DNA of 37,572 nt, taken from the NCBI RefSeq assembly GCF_000759775.1, contig NZ_BBMY01000033.1, positions 1 through 37,572 of the forward strand, written 5' to 3'. The first letter of the stretch is position 1; the number at the start of each line of letters is the position of its first letter. Below the pieces are notes generated by a model. It was not told the origin of the DNA, did no database searches, and saw only the letters and a list, made by a program, of their open reading frames with translations. The stretch comes from Escherichia albertii NBRC 107761 = DSM 17582. GTDB lineage: Bacteria; Pseudomonadota; Gammaproteobacteria; Enterobacterales; Enterobacteriaceae. This document shows positions 9,853 through 19,255 of the stretch, one piece after another. Made by a program: the position numbers and the translations under genes.

Positions 9853-12668
9853 CAGGCAAACTTACGTTTTTCACCGTCACCGGCGACGTTGCTGACACAG
9901 CGGCCGCAGATTTCTGCGTGTTCCGCCACCTTGCCGATATCCTGAGTGTAGTGCCAGCAGCGTGGGCACTTCTCACCTTCGGCTTTACTCAACGCGATTT
10001 TCAGCCCTTTGAGAACTTCGCTCTGCTGAGCATCAGCAGGAGCGTCATTGTAATCTGCAACGACAGCGCCAGAGGTCAACAGGACAAATCGTAATTCATC
10101 ACCCAGCGCGGTCAATTTCGCCGCCAGCTCCGGTTCTGCATACAGCGTCACTGCCGCTTCCAGCGAACCGCCCACTTTCTTGTCGGCGCGCGCCTGCTCA
10201 ATGACTTTGTTCACTTCGCCGCGTACTTGCAACAGTTCATCCCAGAACGCATCGTTCATCGCTTCGCTGTCTGCCAGACCAAACAGGCCTTCGTACCACT
10301 CTCCAGTGAAGACGTATTTTTCACGTTCGCCCGGCAGATAGCCCCACACTTCATCAGCGGTGAAGGAAAGAATCGGCGCCATCCAGCGAACCAGCGCTTC
10401 TGCGATGTGATACAGCGCAGTCTGGCAGCTACGACGCGCCACGCTGTCTGCTTTGGCGGTGTACTGACGGTCTTTGATGATGTCGAGGTAGAAGGACCCC
10501 ATCTCAACGGAGCAGAAACGCATCAAGCGCTGTACTACTTCGTGGAAATCGTACGCTTCGTAAGCCTTGAGGATGTCTTCCTGCGCTGCTTTCGCACAGC
10601 CCACGGCCCAGCGATCCAGTACCACCATATCTTCCGGTTTCACCATATCTTTTGCCGGATCGAAACCATTGAGGTTTGCCAGCAGGAAGCGTGCAGTGTT
10701 ACGGATACGACGATAGCTGTCGGCAGCACGTTTCAGGATCTCGTCAGAAACGGCCATTTCACCGGTGTAATCAGTTGATGCCACCCACAGACGCAGAATA
10801 TCCGCGCCCAGTTTGTTCATCACATCCTGCGGCGAAACGGTGTTGCCGATGGATTTGGACATCTTACGACCCTGACCATCCACGGTGAAGCCATGAGTCA
10901 GTACCTGACGATACGGCGCTTTGCCTTTCATCGCGGTGGAGATCATCAAAGAAGACATGAACCAGCCACGGTGCTGGTCAGAACCTTCCAGATACATATC
11001 AGCAGCGTGACCGGCAAATTCCGGGCGCACGTCGACAACGGAAGAGTGGGTAGACCCGGAGTCAAACCACACGTCCAGCGTATCCGGTACTTTCACGTAC
11101 TGGTCAGCGTCGTCGCCGAGGAGCTCTTTCGCATCGAGATCCCACCACGCCTGGATACCGTCAACTTCAACGCGTTTCGCCACTTCCTCCATCAGTTCGA
11201 GGGTACGCGGATGCAGCTCTTCAGTGTCTTTATGCACGAACAGTGACATCGGTACGCCCCAGGTGCGCTGACGGGAAATACACCAGTCAGGACGGTTAGC
11301 AACCATTGATTCAATACGCGCCTGGCCCCAGTCCGGGATCCACTGTACGCCTTTAATCTCTTTCAGCGACTGCGCACGTAGACCTTTCTGGTCCATGCTG
11401 ACAAACCACTGCGGCGTCGCGCGGAAGATGATCGGCGTTTTGTGACGCCAGCAGCACGGATAGCTGTGTTGCATTTTCTCAACGTGCAACAGCGCGCCTT
11501 TTTCCTGCAACAATGCAATGACAATATCGTTCGCTTTGAAAACGTTAACGCCATCCAGAATCGGGTAAGTGCCCGGCAGATAAGTGCCGTCCGGGCCAAC
11601 CGGATTAGCGGTTTCCAGACCGTATTTCTGACCGATCACATAGTCATCCGGGCCGTGACCAGGCGCGGTATGAACGGCACCGGTACCGGCATCCAGCGTA
11701 ACGTGATCACCGAGAATTGCCGGAACATCGAAGTCCATAAACGGATGGGTAAAGCGCAACAACTCCAGCTCGGCACCTTTCACCGTGCCAAGAATGGTGT
11801 AATCGGTAACGCCGATACGCTGCATTACGCTTTCAACCAGATCTTTCGCCAGAATCACGGCCTGGCCGTCGATCTGCACCAGCGCATAGTCGAAATCAGG
11901 TGCAATGGAGATTGCACGGTTAGCAGGCAGTGTCCACGGCGTGGTGGTCCAGATAACCAACGAAATTGGGCCGTTAACGTTGCTTGCGCCAAATTTTGCT
12001 TTCAGCGCATCCTGATCGACCGCCTGGAAAGCGACGTCGATGGACGGAGAAGTTTTGTCGTAATACTCAACTTCCGCTTCAGCCAGCGCAGAACGGCAGT
12101 CAACGCACCAGTGCACCGGCTTAGCGCCTTTGTGCAAATGACCGTTGCCAATGATTTTACCCAGCGCGCGGATGATGTTGGCTTCCGTTTTGAAGTCCAT
12201 GGTCAGGTACGGGTGCGACCAGTCGCCCAGCACGCCCAGACGGATAAAGTCTTTGCGCTGACCGTCAACCTGGGTAGCCGCGTATTCACGGCACTTAGCG
12301 CGGAACTCAGCAGCGGTGAATTTCTCACCTGGCTTACCGTATTCTTGCTCTACTTTCAGCTCGATCGGCAGACCATGGCAGTCCCAACCGGGCACATACG
12401 GCGAGTCATACCCAGAAAGCCCTTTGGACTTAATGATAATGTCTTTCAGAATCTTGTTAACCGAGTGACCAATATGAATGCTGCCATTCGCATAAGGAGG
12501 GCCATCATGCAAAATGAAGGTTTTTTTGCCTTTTTTAGCCGCACGGATGATGCCGTACAGATCATCATCAGTCCAACGCGCCAGCATTCCCGGTTCGCGC
12601 TTGGCGAGATCGCCACGCATCGGGAACCCTGTTTCCGGCAAATTCAGGGTTGATTTATAGTCACTCAT
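9852..12668 (-). CDS. ileS: Isoleucyl-tRNA synthetase
   Basis: Class I aminoacyl-tRNA synthetase that charges tRNA-Ile, with an editing domain that clears valine. It is 938 residues, full length. The HIGH motif is in [17 protein letters not shown] (near residue 64), the KMSKS loop in [10 protein letters not shown] (near residue 600), and the C-terminal zinc knuckle shows CPRCW...CGRCVSNV near residues 901-925. It starts 42 bp after ribF and overlaps lspA. Nothing abnormal is seen. Confidence 0.98.
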   Translation of the reverse strand: MSDYKSTLNLPETGFPMRGDLAKREPGMLARWTDDDLYGIIRAAKKGKKTFILHDGPPYANGSIHIGHSVNKILKDIIIKSKGLSGYDSPYVPGWDCHGLPIELKVEQEYGKPGEKFTAAEFRAKCREYAATQVDGQRKDFIRLGVLGDWSHPYLTMDFKTEANIIRALGKIIGNGHLHKGAKPVHWCVDCRSALAEAEVEYYDKTSPSIDVAFQAVDQDALKAKFGASNVNGPISLVIWTTTPWTLPANRAISIAPDFDYALVQIDGQAVILAKDLVESVMQRIGVTDYTILGTVKGAELELLRFTHPFMDFDVPAILGDHVTLDAGTGAVHTAPGHGPDDYVIGQKYGLETANPVGPDGTYLPGTYPILDGVNVFKANDIVIALLQEKGALLHVEKMQHSYPCCWRHKTPIIFRATPQWFVSMDQKGLRAQSLKEIKGVQWIPDWGQARIESMVANRPDWCISRQRTWGVPMSLFVHKDTEELHPRTLELMEEVAKRVEVDGIQAWWDLDAKELLGDDADQYVKVPDTLDVWFDSGSTHSSVVDVRPEFAGHAADMYLEGSDQHRGWFMSSLMISTAMKGKAPYRQVLTHGFTVDGQGRKMSKSIGNTVSPQDVMNKLGADILRLWVASTDYTGEMAVSDEILKRAADSYRRIRNTARFLLANLNGFDPAKDMVKPEDMVVLDRWAVGCAKAAQEDILKAYEAYDFHEVVQRLMRFCSVEMGSFYLDIIKDRQYTAKADSVARRSCQTALYHIAEALVRWMAPILSFTADEVWGYLPGEREKYVFTGEWYEGLFGLADSEAMNDAFWDELLQVRGEVNKVIEQARADKKVGGSLEAAVTLYAEPELAAKLTALGDELRFVLLTSGAVVADYNDAPADAQQSEVLKGLKIALSKAEGEKCPRCWHYTQDIGKVAEHAEICGRCVSNVAGDGEKRKFA

Positions 12669-12710
12669 CAGATTCTCAGTTCCGTATTTCGGTTTGATTA
12701 CATAACAGGC

Positions 12711-13652
12711 TTAAGCCGGTTTTGTTAGCCCAAAAAATTCGCGGGCGGTTAATTCATCACGCACAATCTGCGCTTTCAGTTCGTCCAGCGACGCAAATCG
12801 CTGTTCATTGCGTATTTTTTTACGCAACACTACTTGTATATGGCGACCGTAAAGGTCCATTACAACATCTAATAAATGCACTTCCAGTTGCTGGCGAATA
12901 CCTGCAACTGTTGGGCGCGTTCCGATGTTTGCGACACCAGGCAACGGCTTTTCGCCGAGGCCCAGCACTTCCACCGCATAAACCCCTTTAACCGGGGAAA
13001 CCTGACGACGCAGCGGCACATTCGCCGTCGGGAAACCAATAGTGCGCCCTAGCTCATCACCGTGAACAACACGCCCGGAGATGGCAAACGGGTGCCCCAG
13101 TAAACTTTCGGCCAGGACCAGATTGTCATCCGCCAGTGCCTGACGCACGGCGGTGCTGCTGATACGCACACCACCTTCGCAGAAAGTTTGCGTGCTGGTG
13201 ATGTCGAAGCCATATTCAGCGCCAGCTTTCTGTAATAACAAGAAATCGCCTTCACGACCAGCGCCAAAGCGGAAATCATCGCCGACAGCAAGAAATTTTA
13301 CCCGCAAATGCTTCACCAGAAGGTCACTGATGAAATTTTGCGCTGTCAGCGCCGCAAAGCGTCTGTCAAAACGCACGCACAGCACGTAATCCACGCCGCA
13401 CTCAGCGAGGTAACGCAGTTTTTCCCGCATCCTGGTCAGGCGTGCCGGGGCTTTATCAGTCGCAAACAGCTCCAGCGGTTGAGGCTCAAAAATCATCACC
13501 ATCACTGGCAAACTGCGTTTGCGCCCTTCTTCCTGCAAGCCCTGCAACAGCGCGCGATGACCGCGATGCACGCCGTCAAAATTACCAATAGTCAGCACAC
13601 ACCCCTCCTGTGGGGCCTGGCTGAGATTATGTATGCCGCGTATCAGCTTCAT
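12711..13652 (-). CDS. ribF: Bifunctional riboflavin kinase / FAD synthetase
   Basis: Converts riboflavin to FMN and then to FAD. It is 313 residues, as expected. The N-terminal adenylyltransferase domain shows TIGNFDGVHRGHRALL (residues 21-36). The C-terminal flavokinase domain shows GRTIGFPTANV and KGVYAVEV. It is the first gene of the ribF-ileS-lspA-fkpB-ispH unit and lies immediately downstream of the small yaaY frame. Confidence 0.97.
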   Translation of the reverse strand: MKLIRGIHNLSQAPQEGCVLTIGNFDGVHRGHRALLQGLQEEGRKRSLPVMVMIFEPQPLELFATDKAPARLTRMREKLRYLAECGVDYVLCVRFDRRFAALTAQNFISDLLVKHLRVKFLAVGDDFRFGAGREGDFLLLQKAGAEYGFDITSTQTFCEGGVRISSTAVRQALADDNLVLAESLLGHPFAISGRVVHGDELGRTIGFPTANVPLRRQVSPVKGVYAVEVLGLGEKPLPGVANIGTRPTVAGIRQQLEVHLLDVVMDLYGRHIQVVLRKKIRNEQRFASLDELKAQIVRDELTAREFFGLTKPA

Positions 13653-13659
13653 GTCTGGC

Positions 13660-13878
13660 TCAAAACAGTGAAAATCGTCCGAGTATACCTTGTACAGCGG
13701 TCAAGGTTAACCGGCGATTGGGTACCGAAATCAGAAAGAAGTGGCTTTTCATTGCTATGGCGCAAATCACGGGAAGAAACTGACCGCCTGCAGCAATTTT
13801 TATCGTGGAAAAGCTGTATTCGCACCACGCAAGCTGGTAGAATCCTGCGCCATCACTACGTAACGAGCGTCGGCACAT
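13660..13878 (-). CDS. yaaY: YaaY, small conserved protein of unknown function
   Basis: A 72-residue frame (MCRRSLRSDGAGFYQLAWC...ILGRFSLF) that matches the K-12 YaaY annotation nearly residue for residue as I remember it. It sits 7 bp upstream of ribF on the same strand, and its 5' end reaches close to the divergent rpsT promoter region. No recognisable domain is present. The amino-acid composition is unremarkable, and whether it is translated is uncertain; it may simply be the leader of the ribF transcript. Confidence 0.55.
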   Translation of the reverse strand: MCRRSLRSDGAGFYQLAWCEYSFSTIKIAAGGQFLPVICAIAMKSHFFLISVPNRRLTLTAVQGILGRFSLF

Positions 13879-13904
13879 TAACGGCGCTTATTTGCACAAA
13901 TCCA

Positions 13905-13933
13905 TTGACAAAAGAAGGCTAAAAGGGCATATT
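13905..13933 (+). promoter_or_regulatory. rpsT promoter (proximal)
   Basis: TTGACA at 13905-13910, a 17-bp spacer and CATATT at 13928-13933. It lies about 40 bp before the rpsT start. rpsT is known to have two promoters; this fits the proximal one. Confidence 0.75.
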
Positions 13934-13959
13934 CCTCGGCCTTTGAATTGTCCATATAG

Positions 13960-14244
<285 letters not shown>

Positions 14245-14273
14245 TCGCCAATTTGCTGAAGCTTTGTGAAAAA

Positions 14274-14295
14274 GCCCGCGCAAGCGGGTTTTTTT
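14274..14295 (+). terminator. rpsT terminator
   Basis: CCCGC-GCAA-GCGGG stem followed by seven T residues, 30 bp past the rpsT stop. Confidence 0.92.
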
Positions 14296-14713
14296 ATGCC
14301 TGTCGTTTTTGTGAGAACACAAAGCCGATTGACAGAGTCTCAACGGCTGCGAGTTCATGCAAAGCTCTCGCTATGATTACCCACTAAATCCGCACTCTTT
14401 GTGGGTTCACAATACGACTCGACTGATGCAGTCTGAATAAGATTCTCTACTCAATCTAAAAGTTTCGATAAAAATTGGGAAGGTTGGTGCAAAATGAGGA
14501 ATAAAACTCAAAGCGGATCTATTTCTGAATTAATTTTTCATATACTTTAACCATCTATAAATATCTGCTTATTAAATCTTATAAATCACCAACAATATTC
14601 AATATATATTAAACATTCATTTCTCTTGCTTTTATTAAAAAGAATGAGCGATTTTTGATAGTAGTCGTATTTACTCTTAAAATAAAGTGTAAAAAATTAT
14701 TCACCTTCAAGGA
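14296..14713. other. AT-rich spacer between rpsT and the accessory ORF
   Basis: No gene was found. Composition changes from backbone-like to strongly AT-rich after about 14,500, marking entry into the accessory segment. The only clear signal is the promoter at 14655-14683. Confidence 0.6.
14655..14683 (+). promoter_or_regulatory. Predicted sigma-70 promoter of the AT-rich ORF
   Basis: TTGATA (14655-14660), exactly 17 bp, then TAAAAT (14678-14683). The predicted start is near 14690, some 30 bp before the chosen ATG. The AT-rich setting would also suit H-NS silencing (inference). Confidence 0.6.
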
Positions 14714-14719
14714 ATGATA

Positions 14720-15250
14720 ATGACAGATGGTATCTATACTTCGCCACATTACCTTTATAAATCAAATACAGCAGAAGATATGTTAGTAAAAAAAACAAGA
14801 AAATATGAGCTATTAAAAATATTTTGCGATTATAAAGCTGAGTTCATAATATTATTTGACGATTTTTACAGAAGCCAACATTTACCTACACCATCGCCGG
14901 CTATTCATGTTTTTTTTCAACACACTCATCTGATAGACGCACATTTTTATAGATGTAAACTCATAGAACACACTGTTCAATTTTCTTTTTTACAACATCA
15001 GAATATTACATTACTTAGTCTGTATGTTTTTGATGACAGGACAAATAAATATATTTCTGATAATATTAAGATATCCCATGATTGCTATCTAAAATTCATT
15101 AATTTCTTAAAGATAAACTTCAATCAGAAAATATACTCAAATTTATATACGCCTGAAACATTTTATGAGGCCTGCAACAATCTCCAGTCATTTTATGAAC
15201 GCCTGGAGATATCGCAAAACGGGAAGCACCCGGGAAATAGACAAATATAA
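14720..15250 (+). CDS. Unrecognised AT-rich accessory ORF, possibly frameshifted near its 3' end
   Basis: A 176-residue product that I do not recognise. I prefer ATG 14720 (MTDGIYTSPHYLYKS) over 14714 because AAGGA at 14709-14713 is 6 nt from it and touches the other. The protein is rich in Phe, Tyr, His, Ile and Asn, with no signal peptide and no clear membrane helix. Codon use is AT-rich, unlike the flanking genes, which points to horizontal transfer. The C-terminus in this frame (ISQNGKHPGNRQI) looks unnatural, while the +1 frame stays open to 15332 and encodes a Lys/Glu-rich helix-like tail; see the separate entry. It lies between rpsT and nhaR, where K-12 carries IS1. No function is assigned. 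Confidence 0.55.
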   Translation: MTDGIYTSPHYLYKSNTAEDMLVKKTRKYELLKIFCDYKAEFIILFDDFYRSQHLPTPSPAIHVFFQHTHLIDAHFYRCKLIEHTVQFSFLQHQNITLLSLYVFDDRTNKYISDNIKISHDCYLKFINFLKINFNQKIYSNLYTPETFYEACNNLQSFYERLEISQNGKHPGNRQI

Positions 15251-15332
15251 AGGCCATCTTAGTCAGGAAATTAAAAAATACCTTCAAGCTATCAACGAAT
15301 GTATAACCCTGATGAAAAGTATTGCTCATTAG
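15195..15332 (+). other. +1-frame continuation of the AT-rich ORF
   Basis: An overlapping frame from ATG 15195 to TAG 15332 (45 codons: MNAWRYRKTGSTREID..., ending LMKSIAH). Its latter part has the look of a soluble amphipathic helix (EIDKYKGHLSQEIKKYLQ). It may be the true C-terminus of the preceding gene after a one-base indel in the AAAACGGGAAGCACCCGGG stretch. A separate coupled peptide is less likely. Confidence 0.4.
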
Positions 15333-15442
15333 AGACGTAAATATCATTATAACGGGATAATCATTGAGTGTGCGGAGTCACAACATACAAAAAATACCAT
15401 TAAAGTTCATTCCCAAATCGCGGTTATATGCAACTAACCCGT

Positions 15443-15467
15443 CTCCCCCATTTTGCCTTTGGGGGAG
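15443..15467 (-). terminator. Hairpin after nhaR
   Basis: CTCCCCCA and TGGGGGAG form a perfect 8-bp stem with a 9-base loop, just past the nhaR stop. There is no T-run on either side, so its role as a terminator is uncertain. Confidence 0.5.
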
Positions 15468-15474
15468 CTACCGA

Positions 15475-16380
15475 TTAACGCGCCGCTGGGCTAAAAAGCG
15501 CAGAGTAATCCGTATTACAAATACGCTGTACCGCCGGATGCTGAATCATCCGTTCAGCAAATATGGCATGGTACTCTTCCATCACATTCTCAACGCGACC
15601 AATTTCGACAATAGCCTCATCTGCGTAGAAGTCCTGTGCGTAAAGCGTCGGCGCCACAAAAATCGCATTGTGCATTGCACCAAATGCTTTCATCAATGCG
15701 GCATCATCAAACTCGCCAAGAATCTCGACATTTAATCCCTGGGAGTTGAACCAGTTAAGCAATTTGCGCCCCAGCATAGAGCGGCGCCCTGGAATCAATA
15801 ACCGCCGTTCCTCCAGACAAGCAGGGAACGGTTTTTCCGGTGGTGGATTTGTACACCAGAAGCTCACGCCGCATTCCCCAATTCTCACGGAAAACAGCCC
15901 TTCCTGCTGCGTGGAGTCTATCGGACAATCGGAAATTATCATGTCCAGTTTATGCTGACTTAACTGTTCCAGTAGCATCTCGTGGGTAGATTCAAAGCAA
16001 CGAAGATGAATTGCCTCTCCTTCTACCACTGCGGCATTCAGCACGCGACTAACCAAACGTTTGGAAAGCGCATCGGCCACACCAACATCAAACAGCAAAT
16101 TGGACTCTTTGCGATAATTCACAATATCCAGCATTTCCTGGCTCAATGTGAACATTTTATCGGCATAGCGATAAACCAGTTCGCCCAATTCGCTGGGCTC
16201 CAGCCCCCGTCCTTTGCGCTTAAATAATTTCCCTTGCAAACGCTCTTCCAGCGCCCTGATTTGCCCGGTGATGGTTTGTGGCGTTAAATAAAGCGCTTCC
16301 GCTGCACCAACCACGGAACCTTCTTTGTAGACATGCCAGAAGTAATACAAGTGGTTGTAATTGATATGAGACATGCTCAT
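15475..16380 (-). CDS. nhaR: NhaR, LysR-family activator of nhaA
   Basis: LysR-type regulator that senses sodium, activates nhaA, and is also known to act on pga. It is 301 residues ([21 protein letters not shown]...). The N-terminal winged helix-turn-helix covers about residues 6-65 ([25 protein letters not shown]), followed by a periplasmic-binding-like effector domain. It is downstream of nhaA in the same direction. A terminator-like hairpin in the 59-bp gap could lower its expression relative to nhaA. Confidence 0.97.
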   Translation of the reverse strand: MSMSHINYNHLYYFWHVYKEGSVVGAAEALYLTPQTITGQIRALEERLQGKLFKRKGRGLEPSELGELVYRYADKMFTLSQEMLDIVNYRKESNLLFDVGVADALSKRLVSRVLNAAVVEGEAIHLRCFESTHEMLLEQLSQHKLDMIISDCPIDSTQQEGLFSVRIGECGVSFWCTNPPPEKPFPACLEERRLLIPGRRSMLGRKLLNWFNSQGLNVEILGEFDDAALMKAFGAMHNAIFVAPTLYAQDFYADEAIVEIGRVENVMEEYHAIFAERMIQHPAVQRICNTDYSALFSPAAR

Positions 16381-16399
16381 TTCTCTCCCTGATAAGAAT

Positions 16400-16424
16400 A
16401 AAAAGGGAGCCGTTTATGGCTCCC
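16400..16424 (-). terminator. Terminator-like hairpin between nhaA and nhaR
   Basis: Reverse strand GGGAGCC-ATAAAC-GGCTCCC followed by TTTTTATT, located inside the nhaA-nhaR gap. It looks like an intrinsic terminator or attenuator that would let only part of the nhaA transcript enter nhaR. Confidence 0.65.
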
Positions 16425-16439
16425 CGGTACATAGTCCTG

Positions 16440-17606
16440 TCAAACTGATGGACGTAAACGAACACGTAACCAGCTATATCCAATTACTGCCGAAGAGATC
16501 GAGCCCACCAGAATGCCTAATTTTGCCCAGTTAATCAGTTCTGGATCTACGCTACCAAAGGCCAGGCTGGCAATAAAGATAGACATAGTAAAACCGATAC
16601 CGCACAGGATCCCAACCGCCATAATTTGCGGGTAAGTCGTTCCTTCCGGCAAATGCGCCACTTTCAAACGCAACGCCAGCCAGCAGAACAGGCTAATACC
16701 CAGCGGCTTGCCAATCAGCAACCCCGCGATAATCCCCAACGGCAGAATGGAGGCCAGACCATCCAGCGTAACCCCCTGTAAAGAGACACCGGCATTAGCA
16801 AATGCAAACAGAGGCAAAATCAGATACGCCACCCACGGATGCAATACATGCTCCAGACGCTTAGCAGGGGAACGCCCATGCTTCTCTTTCAACGGAATAA
16901 AGAAGCCGACAATGACGCCTGCCAGCGTTGCATGGACTCCCGACTTCAATACCGCCGTCCACAGCACCACGCCAACCAGAATATAAATTCCCGTACGGCG
17001 TACGCCACAAATATTCAATGCGGCGAGTACGGCTATCGCGACAGCCGCAACGCCGAGCGAGGCCATTGACAGATCATTCGTGTAGAACAAGGCGATAATG
17101 ATGATAGCGCCCAGATCGTCGATAATCGCCAGCGCCATCAAGAAGATCTTCAGAGCCAACGGTACACGGCTTCCCAGCAGTGCCAGGACTCCCAGCGCAA
17201 AGGCGATATCAGTTGCAGCCGGAATCGCCCATCCCTCGCGAGTGATGGGATCGGCATAGTTAAAGGCCAGATAGAGCAATGCCGGAACGATCATCCCGCC
17301 GATGGCGGCGATAACCGGAAACGCAGCCTGAAGCAGACTCGCCAACGAACCTTGCATTAACTCACGCTTAACTTCCAGACCGACCAGCAGGAAAAATACC
17401 GCCATCAGAGCGTCATTTATCCATAACAGCATGTTTTTGTTGATCTCAAGCGAACCAACCCGGAGCTGAACTGGCGTCTCAAGGAAGTCATGATACCATC
17501 CGCTGGTTGCGCCGCTGTTGGCCATAATCATCGCCAGAACAGCGGCAATAATGAGAATAATGCCTCCCGAGGCATCACTGCTAAAGAATCGATGCAGGTG
17601 TTTCAC
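16440..17606 (-). CDS. nhaA: Na+/H+ antiporter NhaA
   Basis: Inner-membrane antiporter exchanging two protons for one sodium or lithium; needed under alkaline or salt stress. It is 388 residues with about 12 membrane helices. The ion-binding aspartates are visible in [11 protein letters not shown] (D133) and [11 protein letters not shown] (D163/D164). Upstream is a 248-bp AT-rich region that should carry the NhaR/H-NS-responsive promoter. In this strain that region abuts the end of the accessory cluster rather than hokC. Confidence 0.98.
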   Translation of the reverse strand: MKHLHRFFSSDASGGIILIIAAVLAMIMANSGATSGWYHDFLETPVQLRVGSLEINKNMLLWINDALMAVFFLLVGLEVKRELMQGSLASLLQAAFPVIAAIGGMIVPALLYLAFNYADPITREGWAIPAATDIAFALGVLALLGSRVPLALKIFLMALAIIDDLGAIIIIALFYTNDLSMASLGVAAVAIAVLAALNICGVRRTGIYILVGVVLWTAVLKSGVHATLAGVIVGFFIPLKEKHGRSPAKRLEHVLHPWVAYLILPLFAFANAGVSLQGVTLDGLASILPLGIIAGLLIGKPLGISLFCWLALRLKVAHLPEGTTYPQIMAVGILCGIGFTMSIFIASLAFGSVDPELINWAKLGILVGSISSAVIGYSWLRVRLRPSV

Positions 17607-17854
17607 TTTTTATTACTCTTTAAGGTGAATAGATCGTTTTTACTATCTTACTCTGCAGGAATCATCGTTAAAATCAGATTATATAGTAGGAATTACTCGT
17701 TTTTTACGAATCATTCAAAGGATAGTGACATCCACAATGATGAGGTTTTTTGATCACCAGGAAGGGTTGCAGGTGATCTTAAGCAAAATTAATCATAGCC
17801 TAATGTCACGTTTTCATGATGTTTTATTCAGAAAAGTCATCATTAAATCGCGGG
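17607..17854. other. nhaA promoter region / edge of accessory cluster
   Basis: AT-rich non-coding stretch upstream of nhaA. It should contain the nhaA promoter and, somewhere near 17,800, the right junction of the accessory cluster. No repeat or target duplication could be seen by eye. Confidence 0.4.
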
Positions 17855-19108
17855 TTATGACAGTTGTCTGTTCCAGAGATGCTTCAGATAATCTAACGTT
17901 GAGGCAACGTTAGCTGGTGACATGCGGTTTATCGATGGCAGAAAAGGATGACGTTCCACGTAATTTATAAAACCACTGGCGCTTTTCAACGTCGCTCGTT
18001 TCATATCGTTAATCTTCTTGCTCCCGGTAAGGTTGCAAACAGCCATGGAATAGTCACGAGTAGAAAATGCGCGCCAGACATTGTTTCGCACACCACCGCT
18101 AAGAAACAATCGTGATACGGCCTCCAGACATACTGGCGCAGTCCCGCGTTCTTTCACAAAAGAAATATGGCACCGACCATGGCGTATATCCTGAAGGTTA
18201 GCCATCAAACAGCCGCCTAATATGAAACACTCTTGATCAAGATAATGCTGAACATTTAGGGTGTGCTCATGGGTCAGTATTCTGACCAGTTCAAAATGGC
18301 GATAAGCGGGAAGTACAGGCTTTACCAACATCCCTGGATCGTTTTGATGTAAAACAGCAGGACCATAATCAATATCAAATAATGTTTCACGCCGCATAGT
18401 GAGTAACTCTTTGCGTTGCACGTGATGTACCAGCGTGCCGGGAGGCATACGTTCTTCATAGCTTGATGTATATTGATAATGTTGCTCTACGGCAAGTGGA
18501 GAGTAATTGGTTGAAATAGCAACAACTCTACCGCTTTGTTCTTCTGCGGTAACCAGTATATAAAGATAGTTATTGCTACCATTATACTTTACACGAAAGG
18601 CACGGGTACTAAGGGAAATATCAAAAGCAGAGATGAACTGCCGGCTTTCTTTATAATTTGCTTCCCGCGCTAATTTTATTAATTCACGGTTAAGTCCGGT
18701 ACTATTAAGCAATAATGAGTTTCTGATATCTGTAAGTGAAACGCCTTGCTCAATCATCAATGCCAGTTGAGTTCTCCGCGGAGTTGTATTTATATGTTCC
18801 AGACTAATAAATGTTTTATCGCAATGATGACAATACATTCTTCGCTGGCCCTGTGCTGAATAACCATATTTTCTCAGAGATGTGCTCCCGCAAGCAGGAC
18901 ACTGTTGAATCACGCCTCGCCATGAATGATTAACGATATTACGATAAAGATTCAGAGAGCGTTCAGATATCACTGGAAACAAATAGCCACACTCCCGACA
19001 TAAAATATTTTTCCCCTGCGCAACATAATCCACGCTATTCAGCCCCCCCAGATTTTTACAACCCAGTGTTTTGCAGCAATCGACATTTACGTTGAAAAAC
19101 ATATCCAC
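17855..19108 (-). CDS. Two-zinc-ribbon protein with IS1 InsA-like N-terminus (possible domesticated transposase/regulator)
   Basis: A 417-residue protein I cannot name. Two CxxC-type zinc ribbons are visible: C12/C17 with C37xxC40, and C70xxC73 with C93xxC96. The second (QQCPACGSTSLRKYGY...MYCHHCDKTF) closely resembles the DNA-binding zinc finger of IS1 InsA, and is followed by a helix-turn-helix-like stretch at about 112-150 (QLALMIEQGVSLTDIRNSLLLNS), as in InsA. The remaining region has a segment (AFDISL... YLYILVTAEEQSGRVVAIS, about 161-200) reminiscent of the first strands of an IS1/DDE transposase core. A complete DDE triad is not evident and no IS1 end repeats were seen around it. Beside a sulfatase-channel pair, a domesticated DNA-binding regulator is plausible (inference). 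Confidence 0.65.
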   Translation of the reverse strand: MDMFFNVNVDCCKTLGCKNLGGLNSVDYVAQGKNILCRECGYLFPVISERSLNLYRNIVNHSWRGVIQQCPACGSTSLRKYGYSAQGQRRMYCHHCDKTFISLEHINTTPRRTQLALMIEQGVSLTDIRNSLLLNSTGLNRELIKLAREANYKESRQFISAFDISLSTRAFRVKYNGSNNYLYILVTAEEQSGRVVAISTNYSPLAVEQHYQYTSSYEERMPPGTLVHHVQRKELLTMRRETLFDIDYGPAVLHQNDPGMLVKPVLPAYRHFELVRILTHEHTLNVQHYLDQECFILGGCLMANLQDIRHGRCHISFVKERGTAPVCLEAVSRLFLSGGVRNNVWRAFSTRDYSMAVCNLTGSKKINDMKRATLKSASGFINYVERHPFLPSINRMSPANVASTLDYLKHLWNRQLS

Positions 19109-19179
19109 TCCCTGTGAATTGTTGCCATATGTTTGTATTCTTCAGTCTGTTCAGGATAGTCCGGTTGCCAGGAAAAGAA

Positions 19180-19207
19180 CCTGATTCAGTGCATGCACTG
19201 AATCAGG
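19180..19207. repeat. Perfect 28-bp palindrome between sulfatase and zinc-ribbon genes
   Basis: CCTGATTCAGTGCA followed immediately by its exact reverse complement, with no spacer. On the reverse strand it is followed by TTCTTTTCC, so it may act as the sulfatase-operon terminator. A symmetric operator for the adjacent DNA-binding protein, which starts 71 bp downstream, is the alternative. Confidence 0.7.
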
Positions 19208-19255
19208 CGGGCACAGCCCTAAATGGCATACTTCACATTAGTTATAATTATTAGA

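Noticed and set aside
11442-12653. A 403-codon open frame antisense to ileS
   Set aside because: A codon-bias shadow of ileS with low-complexity composition; no start signals.
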